A stretch of DNA of 64,000 nt from Magnetospirillum fulvum (GTDB taxonomy: Bacteria > Pseudomonadota > Alphaproteobacteria > Rhodospirillales > Magnetospirillaceae), in NCBI RefSeq assembly GCF_900108475.1, contig NZ_FNWO01000009.1:102530-166529 (forward strand). Reading direction: 5' to 3'. Made by a program: the position numbers and the translations under genes. Below are positions 26,044-33,984 of this stretch, piece after piece. Numbering within the stretch: the stretch's first letter is position 1; each line of letters begins with the position of its first letter. The notes under the pieces are model-generated. The model was given only the letters and a program-made list of their open reading frames with translations, did no database searches and was not told the origin of the DNA.

Positions 26044-27402
26044 TCAGCCGACCTTGGGCAGTTCGGCCAGGGCGGTGTCGAGCGCGCTCTGATTGAAGGC
26101 CGGATCGACCAGCTTGCCGGTGAAGTGGTCGGTATAGGCCTGCATGTCGAAATGGCCGTGGCCCGACAGGTTGAACAGGATCGTCTCGGAGCGGCCTTCA
26201 AGCTTGCAACGCAGGGCCTCGTCGATCGCGCCCTTGATCGCATGCGAGGATTCCGGAGCGGGGACGATGCCTTCGGCACGGGCGAAGCGGACGGCGGCGG
26301 CAAAGCACTCGGTCTGGTGATAGGCGCGCGCCTCCATCAGGCCCAGTTCCTTGACATGGCTGACCATCGGGGACATGCCGTGATAGCGCAGCCCACCCGA
26401 ATGCGAGCCCGGCGGCATGAAGGTCGAACCCAGGGTGTGCATCTTGACCATCGGGGTCAATTTGCCGGTGTCGCCGTAATCGTAGGCGTAGCGGCCCCGG
26501 GTCAGAGTCGGGCACGAAGCCGGTTCGATACCGATCACACGGACCTTCGATCCCTTGATCTTCTCGCGGATATAGGGGAAGGCCAGACCGGCGAAATTCG
26601 AGCCGCCGCCGGTACAGGCGATGACGATGTCAGGCTGGTCGCCCGCCATCTCCATCTGCAACATCGCCTCTTCGCCGATGATGGTCTGATGCAGACAGAC
26701 ATGGTTCAGCACGCTGCCCAGCGCGTAATTGGTATCGGACCGCGAGGCGGCGACCTCGACCGCCTCGGAAATGGCGATGCCGAGCGAGCCGTTCGAATTG
26801 GGATCGACGGCCAGGATGTCGCGCCCAGCCTGGGTCAGGTTCGACGGGCTGGCGATGCAGGTGGCCCCATAGGTTTCCATCAGCGCGCGCCGGTACGGCT
26901 TTTGCTGATAGGACACCTTGACCATATAGACTTCGACTTCGATGCCGAACAGCGATCCGGCGAAGGCGAGCGAACTGCCCCACTGTCCCGCCCCGGTCTC
27001 GGTCGCCAGCCGGGTGATGCCTTCCTGCTTGTTGAAGAACGCCTGCGGCACTGCCGAATTGGGCTTGTGGCTACCGGCGGGGCTGACGCCTTCGTACTTG
27101 AAATAAATCTTGGCCGGGGTGTCGAGCGCCTTTTCCAGCCCACGGGCGCGGATCAGCGGCGCCGGACGCCACAGGCGATAGACCTCACGTACCGGCTCGG
27201 GAATGTCGATCCAGCGTTCGGTGCTGACCTCCTGTTCGATCACCGCCTTGGGAAAGATGGAAGCAAGATCGTCCGGACCGATCGGCTGTCCGGTGCCGGG
27301 ATGAAGCGGCGGCGGCAACGGCACAGGCAGATCGGCGGCCAGGTTGTACCAGGCCTTGGGGATACGGTCTTCGGACAACAGATATTTAACGGTCTCGCTC
27401 AT
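26044..27402 (-). CDS. trpB: TrpB2-type tryptophan synthase beta chain
   Basis: A 452-residue PLP enzyme of the TrpB2 subfamily, longer than the usual about 400-residue TrpB1. The PLP lysine lies in SPAGSHKPNSA, the phosphate loop is CTGGGSNFAG, and ETGAGQWGSSLA is the substrate-binding loop. TrpB2 enzymes can make tryptophan from serine and indole, often without TrpA; no trpA is adjacent. The N-terminal segment (EDRIPKAWYNLAADLP) is TrpB2-specific. It may act in indole salvage. Confidence 0.92.
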   Translation of the reverse strand: MSETVKYLLSEDRIPKAWYNLAADLPVPLPPPLHPGTGQPIGPDDLASIFPKAVIEQEVSTERWIDIPEPVREVYRLWRPAPLIRARGLEKALDTPAKIYFKYEGVSPAGSHKPNSAVPQAFFNKQEGITRLATETGAGQWGSSLAFAGSLFGIEVEVYMVKVSYQQKPYRRALMETYGATCIASPSNLTQAGRDILAVDPNSNGSLGIAISEAVEVAASRSDTNYALGSVLNHVCLHQTIIGEEAMLQMEMAGDQPDIVIACTGGGSNFAGLAFPYIREKIKGSKVRVIGIEPASCPTLTRGRYAYDYGDTGKLTPMVKMHTLGSTFMPPGSHSGGLRYHGMSPMVSHVKELGLMEARAYHQTECFAAAVRFARAEGIVPAPESSHAIKGAIDEALRCKLEGRSETILFNLSGHGHFDMQAYTDHFTGKLVDPAFNQSALDTALAELPKVG

Positions 27403-27581
27403 CTTGGCCTTTTCCCATGACTTAGGGGAGGAGTGCGCGGCACCGGCCCCCCGGCTGGCGTCGCGCGGGCGCAGGATACGTCGGAACCTGAGCGGAGGAA
27501 ACGTCGTTTCAAGATTTTTACACCACTCAATGCCGCAAAATTGTAATTTTCTTCCTTCCCCGCCCAGGAGTTGCCCTCCAT

Positions 27582-28121
27582 ATGCCCGATCCCGCCTCGC
27601 CGTTTGATGTCGCGATCGTGTTGGGGGCCAGCATCGCGCCCGATGGCGGCCCCAGTCCGGCCCTGGCGCGTCGGGTCGCCTGCGCCGTTGATCTGGCTGT
27701 TTCGGGACAGGTCGGCGCGTTGCTGATGAGCGGCGGTCCGGTCCGCCACCCGATTCCCGAGGCGCTGGTGATGCGCGATCTGGCTTTGGCCGCAGGAGTT
27801 TCGTCCGAGCGGATTTTCGTCGAGACGAGTTCGCGCAACACCATCGGCAATGCCCGTCATTGCCGCCCGATCGTCGAAGCCCGGGGCTGGCAGCGGATTC
27901 TGGTCGTGACCGATCCGCACCATCTGCCCCGCGCCCTTTACGCCTTTCGCCGCTTTGGCCTTCGCGTCTCCGGGGCGTCGGTTCCTCGCTCTGGAGGGTC
28001 GGGGTGGGGATGGTGGCTGGGCTGGGGACGCGAGATGCTGGCGCTGCCCTGGACGGCGATTAGGCTCGAGCCTCTGCGTCTTCGGGCCGCTCTGACGCGA
28101 TCGGTGTCCACGCCGCCTTGA
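27582..28121 (+). CDS. YdcF-family (DUF218) protein
   Basis: A 179-residue protein of the YdcF/ElyC/SanA DUF218 family: VAIVLGASIAPDGGPSPALARRV, LLMSGG, SSRNTIGNAR and ILVVTDPHHLPRALYAFRRFGL are the typical strand and loop motifs. No clear membrane anchor, unlike ElyC. Members are linked to envelope functions or bind nucleotide-like ligands; function unknown. AGGAG lies 10 nt before ATG 27582. Its stop is close to a GH1 gene. Confidence 0.82.
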   Translation: MPDPASPFDVAIVLGASIAPDGGPSPALARRVACAVDLAVSGQVGALLMSGGPVRHPIPEALVMRDLALAAGVSSERIFVETSSRNTIGNARHCRPIVEARGWQRILVVTDPHHLPRALYAFRRFGLRVSGASVPRSGGSGWGWWLGWGREMLALPWTAIRLEPLRLRAALTRSVSTPP

Positions 28122-28177
28122 CCGGCTTCGGGGGCGGTGGGATGCTTTTCCCAACCCGTGATGCGAGGAGACATCCC

Positions 28178-29551
28178 TTGGCCGAGCCCACTCCCTCTAC
28201 CCCCGCCGACATTGCCCAGGCGCTGGGTCTGCGTCCCGATTTTGTCTGGGGGGTTTCGACCTCGGCGTTTCAGGTCGAAGGCGCGGTGGCCGAGGACGGG
28301 CGTGGCCCCAGCATCTGGGACACCCGCTGCAAGCTGAAGGGGGGCGTTGCCGATGGCAGCAACGCCGACATCGCCTGCGACCATTATCACCGCTGGCGCG
28401 ACGATATCGCGTTGATGAAGCAGATCGGGGTTGGGGCCTATCGCTTTTCCGTCGCGTGGCCACGCGTGCTGCCGCGCGGGAAGGGTGCGGTCAATCCGGC
28501 CGGGCTCGATTTCTACGACCGTCTGATCGACGCGCTGCTGGAGGCCGGGATCGAGCCTTGGCTGTGCCTCTATCACTGGGATTTACCCCAGGCGTTGGAC
28601 GATCTTGGCGGTTGGACCTCGCGCGATTCCGCCGGGTGGTTCGCCGATTATGCCGCCCTGATCGCCAAACGCTATGGTGACCGGGTCAAGCGCTTTGCCA
28701 CCTTCAACGAATTTTCGGTCTTTACTCTGTTCGGCTATGCCATTCCCTGGGCCGCGCCGGGGATCACCGACCGCGCCGCCCATCTGCGGGCGATCCATCA
28801 CGTCAATCTCGCCCACGGGGCCGGGGTGGACGTGCTGCGCGATCTGGTCCCCAACGCCTCGATCGGGGCGATCCACAACCGTCAGATTGTCCGCCCCGAA
28901 GGCGGGCGGGAAGAGAATGTTGCCGCCGCCCGCTTGCTCGACGCCCATTGGAACGGGGTGTTCTGCGATCCGCAGATCCTGGGCCATTACCCCGAGATCG
29001 TCTGTTCCGACATCGAGCCCTATGTTCTGCCCGGCGACATGGCGCGGATCTGTCGTCCGACCGACTGGATCGGGCTCAATCATTACGGCCCGATCTATGC
29101 TCGGGTCGATCCCACGACCACCTGGGGCTATGGCTGGGGCGACGCGCCCGAATCCGCGACCCACCCCGAGGTCGGCTGGCCGATCTTCCCCGAGGTGTTC
29201 AAGGAGGAATTGCTGACGCTGCACCGGCGCTATCGCCTGCCGATCTTCGTTACCGAAAATGGCTGCGGGGGCGGGGCCGGATCGGATATCCCCGATGCCG
29301 ACGGCATCGTCGCCGATACCCACCGGATCGCCTATCTGCGCGACTTCACCCGGGCGATGCGCGACGCGGTGGCCGAGGGCTGCGACCTGCGCGGCTATTT
29401 CGTCTGGTCGCTGCTCGACAATTTCGAATGGGGCTCGGGCTATGGCACCCGGTTCGGGCTGGTCCATGTCGATTTCGAGACCGGGACGCGGACGTTAAAG
29501 CAATCCGCTGGCTGGTATCGCGGCCTGATCCGGGGCGAGCATCGGGGGTAG
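28178..29551 (+). CDS. Glycoside hydrolase family 1 beta-glucosidase
   Basis: A 457-residue GH1 beta-glycosidase with FVWGVSTSAFQVEGA at the start and the nucleophile in FVTENG (Glu360). The acid/base Glu178 lies in TFNEF rather than the canonical TFNEP. WSLLDNFEWGSGY near the C-terminus forms the aglycone/sugar site. No signal peptide, so cytoplasmic. I chose TTG 28178 because GCGAGGAG lies 7 nt upstream; in-frame starts at 28142 (ATG) or 28118 (TTG, overlapping the ydcF-like stop) are alternatives. It probably hydrolyses beta-linked disaccharides or plant glucosides. Confidence 0.9.
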   Translation: MAEPTPSTPADIAQALGLRPDFVWGVSTSAFQVEGAVAEDGRGPSIWDTRCKLKGGVADGSNADIACDHYHRWRDDIALMKQIGVGAYRFSVAWPRVLPRGKGAVNPAGLDFYDRLIDALLEAGIEPWLCLYHWDLPQALDDLGGWTSRDSAGWFADYAALIAKRYGDRVKRFATFNEFSVFTLFGYAIPWAAPGITDRAAHLRAIHHVNLAHGAGVDVLRDLVPNASIGAIHNRQIVRPEGGREENVAAARLLDAHWNGVFCDPQILGHYPEIVCSDIEPYVLPGDMARICRPTDWIGLNHYGPIYARVDPTTTWGYGWGDAPESATHPEVGWPIFPEVFKEELLTLHRRYRLPIFVTENGCGGGAGSDIPDADGIVADTHRIAYLRDFTRAMRDAVAEGCDLRGYFVWSLLDNFEWGSGYGTRFGLVHVDFETGTRTLKQSAGWYRGLIRGEHRG

Positions 29552-29558
29552 CGCGCCC

Positions 29559-30170
29559 TTAAGCCGGGGCGTGGGCGATCACGTACAGCCAGTCGGGATG
29601 GGCGCGCCCGGTCCGGGCTGCGTCGATGGTCCAGGAGGCGAATCCCGCCGCGCCTAGCACCGTTTCCAGCGGTTCCGGCTCCCAATAGCAGAAATAGCGG
29701 GGGGCGCCGACCTTGGCGCTGGACCAGGATTCTCCCTGGCCGCGCTTTAAGCTGAAGGCGAAGCGCCCGCTCGGGGCCAGCGCCCGCCTCATCTTGCCCA
29801 GGACAAGGGCGAACTCGTCCCGGGTGAAATGCAGCAGCACCGCATTGGCGAAGATCAGGTCGTAGGAGCGGTCCAGGTCGTCGGTCAGCGCGTTGAACAG
29901 CCGCGCCTTGTGCCCTGCGGCCTGGAGGCAGGCGACGAAGCCCGGTACCGCGTCGGTGCATTCGGGGGTGAAGCCGCGCGACGCGATATAGGCGGCGTCG
30001 CGGCCAAACGCGCTGCCCAGTTCCAAAATCCGCGCCGAACCGGGGAGCCCGGCCAGGGTGGAGTCGATCCAGTCCTTCGTCGCTCCGGACACGGTCTGCG
30101 CCGTGCCGTCGATATAATCCTGCACATGGTCGCCATAGGTGCGCAGGGTCGCGTTGTTGCTGTCGCTCAT
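29559..30170 (-). CDS. SAM-dependent methyltransferase
   Basis: A 203-residue class I methyltransferase. Motif I is ARILELGSAFGRDAAYIA, the acidic motif II is CTDAVPGFV, and motif IV region is YDLIFANAVLLHFTRDEF. Substrate unknown. ATG 30170 was chosen because of GGCGG upstream and because extension to 30224 gives poor sequence. The GH1 gene ends 7 nt away on the opposite strand. Confidence 0.8.
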   Translation of the reverse strand: MSDSNNATLRTYGDHVQDYIDGTAQTVSGATKDWIDSTLAGLPGSARILELGSAFGRDAAYIASRGFTPECTDAVPGFVACLQAAGHKARLFNALTDDLDRSYDLIFANAVLLHFTRDEFALVLGKMRRALAPSGRFAFSLKRGQGESWSSAKVGAPRYFCYWEPEPLETVLGAAGFASWTIDAARTGRAHPDWLYVIAHAPA

Positions 30171-30187
30171 TGACGTGCCGCCTGGCC

Positions 30188-30212
30188 AGCGCCCTGCGTG
30201 AAGCAGGGCGCT
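30188..30212. terminator. Perfect GC hairpin between minus-strand genes
   Basis: AGCGCCCTGC (30188-30197), loop GTGAA, GCAGGGCGCT (30203-30212). It lies after the stop of the 74-residue gene and 17 nt before the methyltransferase start. No T-run, so it could be an attenuating or mRNA-stabilising hairpin instead of a terminator. Confidence 0.45.
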
Positions 30213-30239
30213 CCTGGATACCAAAACCCTCGGGATACG

Positions 30240-30464
30240 TTACTGACCGGGCGAGCGGGTGATGGATTTGATCGGGCCGCGCGGATTGCCCGATTTCGCG
30301 GCGATGTCGCGATCCTGAGCCTCGATCAGCGCCTTGGCGGGGGCGTCTCCCTCCAGCCCGAGCAATTCGGCGCTGGCGATCTTCCGGTTTGAACTGCGGG
30401 TGCCGTCCTCATAAAGGATGTCGAAGAAGACAAACGCGTTGTCGGTCGCTTTCTTGCGGGCCAT
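30240..30464 (-). CDS. Small conserved-looking hypothetical protein
   Basis: A 74-residue protein of unknown function. It begins MARKKATDNAFVFFDILYED and contains SNRKIASAELLG and AKALIEAQDRDIA. It looks like a compact beta-hairpin and helix domain with a basic, disordered tail. AGAGGAGA about 8 nt upstream of ATG 30464 is a strong ribosome binding site, which argues that it is real. Confidence 0.6.
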   Translation of the reverse strand: MARKKATDNAFVFFDILYEDGTRSSNRKIASAELLGLEGDAPAKALIEAQDRDIAAKSGNPRGPIKSITRSPGQ

Positions 30465-30635
30465 TGCCGCATCTCCTCTGGCTTGACGTATCGTCTTTCG
30501 GCCTGACGCCAGCGCTGCCGCGCCGGTGGCCGCCGCCGTAAGGACGTCGGGTTGAACGCGCCGGTGATAGAGCCTGCGCTTCGTCCCGGCAAGGGCAATC
30601 GTCTGGGCCAGAGGTCGATATCGGTACCGCCGCCG

Positions 30636-30866
30636 CTATCTCCACGGCCGGAAATGATGGTGAGGGCGCGGGTAAGACGGGCCATAGCCGTAACCATAGC
30701 CGCCGCCGGGGGCGAAATAGCGCGGCGGCGGCGGCGGAGCGTAATAGACCGGCGGCGGCGCATAGGCCGGTTCGGCATAATAGACGGTCCGACCCGGAGG
30801 CAGCGGCTGAATGATGCACCCCGACAGGGCGGTGCACAGCAGAATTGCGGCGAGACATTTGACCAT
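30636..30866 (-). CDS. Small Tyr/Pro/Gly-rich lipoprotein
   Basis: A 76-residue putative lipoprotein. The signal peptide MVKCLAAILLCTALSGC ends in a lipobox (LSGC, Cys17). The mature part is low-complexity: YYAPPPPPRYF, then GGGYGYGYG and a His-rich end (PHHHFRPW). Such peptides are common envelope proteins of unknown role; the His cluster could bind metal, but that is speculative. Confidence 0.55.
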   Translation of the reverse strand: MVKCLAAILLCTALSGCIIQPLPPGRTVYYAEPAYAPPPVYYAPPPPPRYFAPGGGYGYGYGPSYPRPHHHFRPWR

Positions 30867-30980
30867 GATGCATCCCCTTCGGGGACAAAGCGTTGACGGT
30901 CATGAGTCTCGGTGCCGACGGTGGCTTATCTTCGGCGCGATTCAGGCTAAATTGAGTCGGAGAAAAATATAGATAAACCT

Positions 30981-31418
30981 CTATCGTCTGGCCCGGAAGA
31001 AATCGCGCAACAGCGCCGCCGCTCGTCGCTCTTCGATTCCGCCATAGATTTCCGGGCGATGGTGACAGGTGGGATGGTCGAACACGCGGGCGCCGTGGTC
31101 GATGCCGCCGCCCTTGGGGTCGTAGGCCCCGAAATAGACCCGCCGGATTCGGGCCAGGGCGATTGCCGCCGCGCACATCGGGCAAGGCTCAAGCGTGACG
31201 TAGAGGTCGCAACCCTCCAACCGTCCGCCGCGTCCGGCGGCGGCGGCGCGGATCGCCAGGATTTCGGCGTGGGCGGTGGGATCTAACAATTCCTCGACCC
31301 GGTTTCCGGCGACGGCCAGCACCTCTCCGTTTCGGACCAATACCGCGCCCACCGGCACTTCGGCGCGGGCGGCGGCGGCCATGGCCTCGGCCAGGGCGAT
31401 CTGCATGAAGCCGGTCAT
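30981..31418 (-). CDS. tadA: tRNA-specific adenosine deaminase
   Basis: A 145-residue zinc deaminase converting A34 to inosine in tRNA-Arg(ACG). The active-site motifs are TAHAE (His50, Glu52) and PCPMC (Cys79, Cys82), and the C-terminal region RPEIYGGIEERRAAALLRDFF fits TadA. Essential in most bacteria. It is divergent from the C26 peptidase/rluB genes. Confidence 0.93.
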   Translation of the reverse strand: MTGFMQIALAEAMAAAARAEVPVGAVLVRNGEVLAVAGNRVEELLDPTAHAEILAIRAAAAGRGGRLEGCDLYVTLEPCPMCAAAIALARIRRVYFGAYDPKGGGIDHGARVFDHPTCHHRPEIYGGIEERRAAALLRDFFRARR

Positions 31419-31496
31419 GCTGTCGCTTTACCATGGCTTCGGCGGAGACGGAAAGGTATAGGAGGGCTCCCACGCGCCCAAGGAACAGCTTTGACC

Positions 31497-32213
31497 ATGA
31501 GTCGACGACCGATCATCGGCATTACTCTCGACAGCGAAGAATCCGGCGGCTATTCGACGATGCCCTGGTACGCGCTGCGCTGCAATTATTGCGAGTCGGT
31601 CGCCGCTGCGGGCGGTCTGCCTGTGTCGTTGCCCCACCATCCCGATCTGGCCGAGGAGTATCTCGACCGCCTGGACGCGCTGATCGTCTCGGGCGGTGCG
31701 TTCGATGTCGATCCGGCGCTGTTCGGGGCCGACAGCCGCCATCCCGCCGTCACCTTGAACGCGACCCGGACCGCGTTCGAATTGAGGATTCTGACCGGCG
31801 CGCTGGCCCGCGATCTGCCGATTTTGGGGATTTGCGGCGGCCAGCAATTGCTGAACGTCGCCTTGGGTGGTTCGCTGATCCAGCATATCCCCGACGAGGT
31901 CGAAGACGCGCTGGTCCACGAACAGCCCAATCCGCGCACCGAACCGGGGCACGAGATCGAGATCGTCGCCGGAACCCGGCTGGCCGCGATCGTGGGGACG
32001 GGGCGGATCGTGGTCAATTCCGCCCATCATCAGGCGGTGAAACAGGTCGCTCCCGGCTGTATCGTCGATGCTCTCGCCCCCGACGGGGTGATCGAGGGGA
32101 TCGAGGCGCCCGACCGGCGCTTTTGCATCGGGGTGCAATGGCATCCCGAATTTCTGATTGGCCCCGCCGACGCCAAAGTGCTGTCGGCCCTGGTGGAGGC
32201 GGCAAGACAATGA
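31497..32213 (+). CDS. Class I glutamine amidotransferase-like (PuuD/C26) hydrolase
   Basis: A 238-residue gamma-glutamyl-gamma-aminobutyrate hydrolase-type protein (peptidase C26). The nucleophile is Cys113 in GICGGQQLLN, and the His/Glu pair is in GVQWHPEF. FDVDPALFG upstream is typical of PuuD-like members. It probably hydrolyses a gamma-glutamyl amide; other putrescine-pathway genes are absent. AAGGA sits 6 nt before TTG 31491 and 12 nt before ATG 31497, so the start may be two codons earlier. The stop overlaps the rluB start (ATGA). Confidence 0.82.
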   Translation: MSRRPIIGITLDSEESGGYSTMPWYALRCNYCESVAAAGGLPVSLPHHPDLAEEYLDRLDALIVSGGAFDVDPALFGADSRHPAVTLNATRTAFELRILTGALARDLPILGICGGQQLLNVALGGSLIQHIPDEVEDALVHEQPNPRTEPGHEIEIVAGTRLAAIVGTGRIVVNSAHHQAVKQVAPGCIVDALAPDGVIEGIEAPDRRFCIGVQWHPEFLIGPADAKVLSALVEAARQ

Positions 32214-33118
32214 CGACCGACGAGCGGGACGAAACCACCAGCCCGGCTTCGGCCGGAGAGCGGATCGCCAAGCGGCTGGCCCGCGCCGGTCTGTGCTCGC
32301 GCCGCGACGCCGAACGCTGGATCGCCGACCGCCGGGTCGCGGTTAACGGTGTGGTGCTGGACAGCCCGGCCTGCGTCGTGACCGCGAACGACCTGATTCT
32401 GGTCGATGGTCAGCCGGTGTCCGAGCCCGAGCGCACCCGGCTGTGGCGCTATCACAAGCCCGCCGGTCTGGTCACCACCCACCGCGACCCCGAGGGGCGC
32501 AAGACGGTGTTCGAGACGCTGCCCGCCGATCTGCCCCGCGTCGTGTCGGTCGGGCGGCTCGATCTCAATTCCGAAGGGCTGCTGCTGCTGACCAATGACG
32601 GCGCGCTGGCCCGCAAGATGGAGCTGCCCTCGAACGGCTGGGTGCGGCGCTATCGCGTCCGGGTCCATGGCGAGGTCGATCCGGTCGCACTGCAACGGCT
32701 CGATCGCGGCGTCACCGTCGAGGGACAGGCCTATGGCTCGATCAAGGCGACGCTCGACCGTCAGCAGGGGGCCAATGCCTGGCTGACCGTGGCGCTGCAC
32801 GAGGGCAAGAATCGCGAGATCCGCCGGGTGATGGATTATCTCGGCTGGCCGGTGACCCGGCTGATCCGGGTCGCCTATGGCCCGTTCCAGCTTGGCACGC
32901 TGGAGGAACGCGCGGTGGACGAGGTGCCGGGCAAGGTGCTGCGCGAGCAGACCGGTGGGGCCAAGCCGGTGCTGCGCCCCAAGGTCGATTCGCGTCCGGC
33001 CGGAGAGCGGGAAAAAGACGAGCGGCTGAAAGAGCAGGATCAGCGCAAGAAGGCGGCTCCGGTCCGTCACGGCCCGGCCAAGGGGAATGCCGATGCGAAT
33101 CGTCGCCGGAAGCCATAA
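32210..33118 (+). CDS. rluB: Ribosomal large-subunit pseudouridine synthase B family
   Basis: A 302-residue RsuA/RluB-family enzyme. An S4 RNA-binding domain (about residues 18-65: RIAKRLARAGLCSRRDAERW) precedes the catalytic domain with GRLDLNSEGLLLLTNDG, whose Asp is the catalytic residue. A highly charged C-terminal tail (about 50 residues, KDERLKEQDQRKK) follows, as in many RluB proteins. It isomerises a uridine in 23S rRNA. Coupled to the upstream C26 gene and overlapping rsmD by 26 nt. Confidence 0.9.
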   Translation: MTTDERDETTSPASAGERIAKRLARAGLCSRRDAERWIADRRVAVNGVVLDSPACVVTANDLILVDGQPVSEPERTRLWRYHKPAGLVTTHRDPEGRKTVFETLPADLPRVVSVGRLDLNSEGLLLLTNDGALARKMELPSNGWVRRYRVRVHGEVDPVALQRLDRGVTVEGQAYGSIKATLDRQQGANAWLTVALHEGKNREIRRVMDYLGWPVTRLIRVAYGPFQLGTLEERAVDEVPGKVLREQTGGAKPVLRPKVDSRPAGEREKDERLKEQDQRKKAAPVRHGPAKGNADANRRRKP

Positions 33119-33647
33119 GGGCCGTATCCTGGTCGCGCCGCCCGGCCGCACCGCGCGGCCGACCGCCGACCGGGTGCGTCAGGCGCTGTTCGACATCCTG
33201 GCCCATTCCGATCTGGTCGATCTGGATGGGGCGACGGTGATCGACGCCTTTGCCGGATCGGGAGCGCTGGGGCTGGAGGCGCTGTCGCGCGGGGCAGAGC
33301 GGGCGTGGTTCCTCGACACCCATCCGGCCTCGCTCGACGCAATCCGCGCCAATGTCGAGACCCTGCGCGAAAGTGCCCGGACCCGGCTGCTGCGCGCCGA
33401 CGCGACGCGTCCGCCGGTGGCCGAGGCCGCCTGCACCCTGGCCTTTCTCGATCCTCCTTATCATGGCGGCCTGGCCGCCCCGGCGCTGGCCGCGCTCGAT
33501 GTGGCGGGGTGGTTGGCGCCCGGCATGTTGGCGGTGGTCGAAGTGGCGGGAGACGAGGCTTTTGTCCCGCCGCCCGGCTTCATCCTGGCCGACACTCGCC
33601 GCCACGGTCCGGCCCGGATCGAGTTCGTGGTGCGGTCCGAGACCTGA
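33093..33647 (+). CDS. rsmD: 16S rRNA (guanine966-N2)-methyltransferase
   Basis: A 184-residue SAM-dependent methyltransferase modifying G966 of 16S rRNA. It begins MRIVAGSHKGR, contains RPTADRVRQALFDIL and the SAM site DAFAGSGALGLEALSRGA, and has the catalytic DPPY motif. ATG 33093 is preferred over 33087 because AGGGGA ends 6 nt before it. The start is within the 3' end of rluB, so two rRNA modification genes are translated from one message. Confidence 0.93.
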   Translation: MRIVAGSHKGRILVAPPGRTARPTADRVRQALFDILAHSDLVDLDGATVIDAFAGSGALGLEALSRGAERAWFLDTHPASLDAIRANVETLRESARTRLLRADATRPPVAEAACTLAFLDPPYHGGLAAPALAALDVAGWLAPGMLAVVEVAGDEAFVPPPGFILADTRRHGPARIEFVVRSET

Positions 33648-33660
33648 TCGCGACGCGGGG

Positions 33661-33984
33661 CTATGCCTGCCCCGATCCGGTCCTGGCCGAGGTTTGGGCG
33701 CTGGTTTCGCGCAGACGCAGCAGGGTGGACCGTCCCGCCGGGCCGAGCGACACCGTCCACCTCTTTCCGTCGCAGCTCATCCGGATGTGTTCGCCCCGCG
33801 CCATCTCCTGAAGGCAGGCGGACAGCGATTTGTGCCGCCCGCAATCCGAGATCGCCGCCTCGACCTCGGGCACCAGCCGCCCGAGCGGAAGCGGGCCGGA
33901 CAGAACCAGTTCCAGCACCGTCTTCCACATCAGGTCGCGGCAGGTGGGATCGCACAGCGCTTCCGGTGCGGTGGGCGCGTTCAT
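33661..33984 (-). CDS. Hypothetical winged-helix-like partner of the DUF2325 protein
   Basis: A 107-residue protein I do not recognise. The centre (LGRLVPEVEAAISDCGRHKSL, CLQEMARGEHIRM, then GKRWTVSLGPAGR) reads like a winged-helix fold: three helices and a beta wing. It has four cysteines (two in CDPTC). It overlaps the end of the DUF2325 gene by 4 nt (ATGA), so the two products are probably made in fixed ratio. DNA binding is a guess. Confidence 0.6.
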   Translation of the reverse strand: MNAPTAPEALCDPTCRDLMWKTVLELVLSGPLPLGRLVPEVEAAISDCGRHKSLSACLQEMARGEHIRMSCDGKRWTVSLGPAGRSTLLRLRETSAQTSARTGSGQA

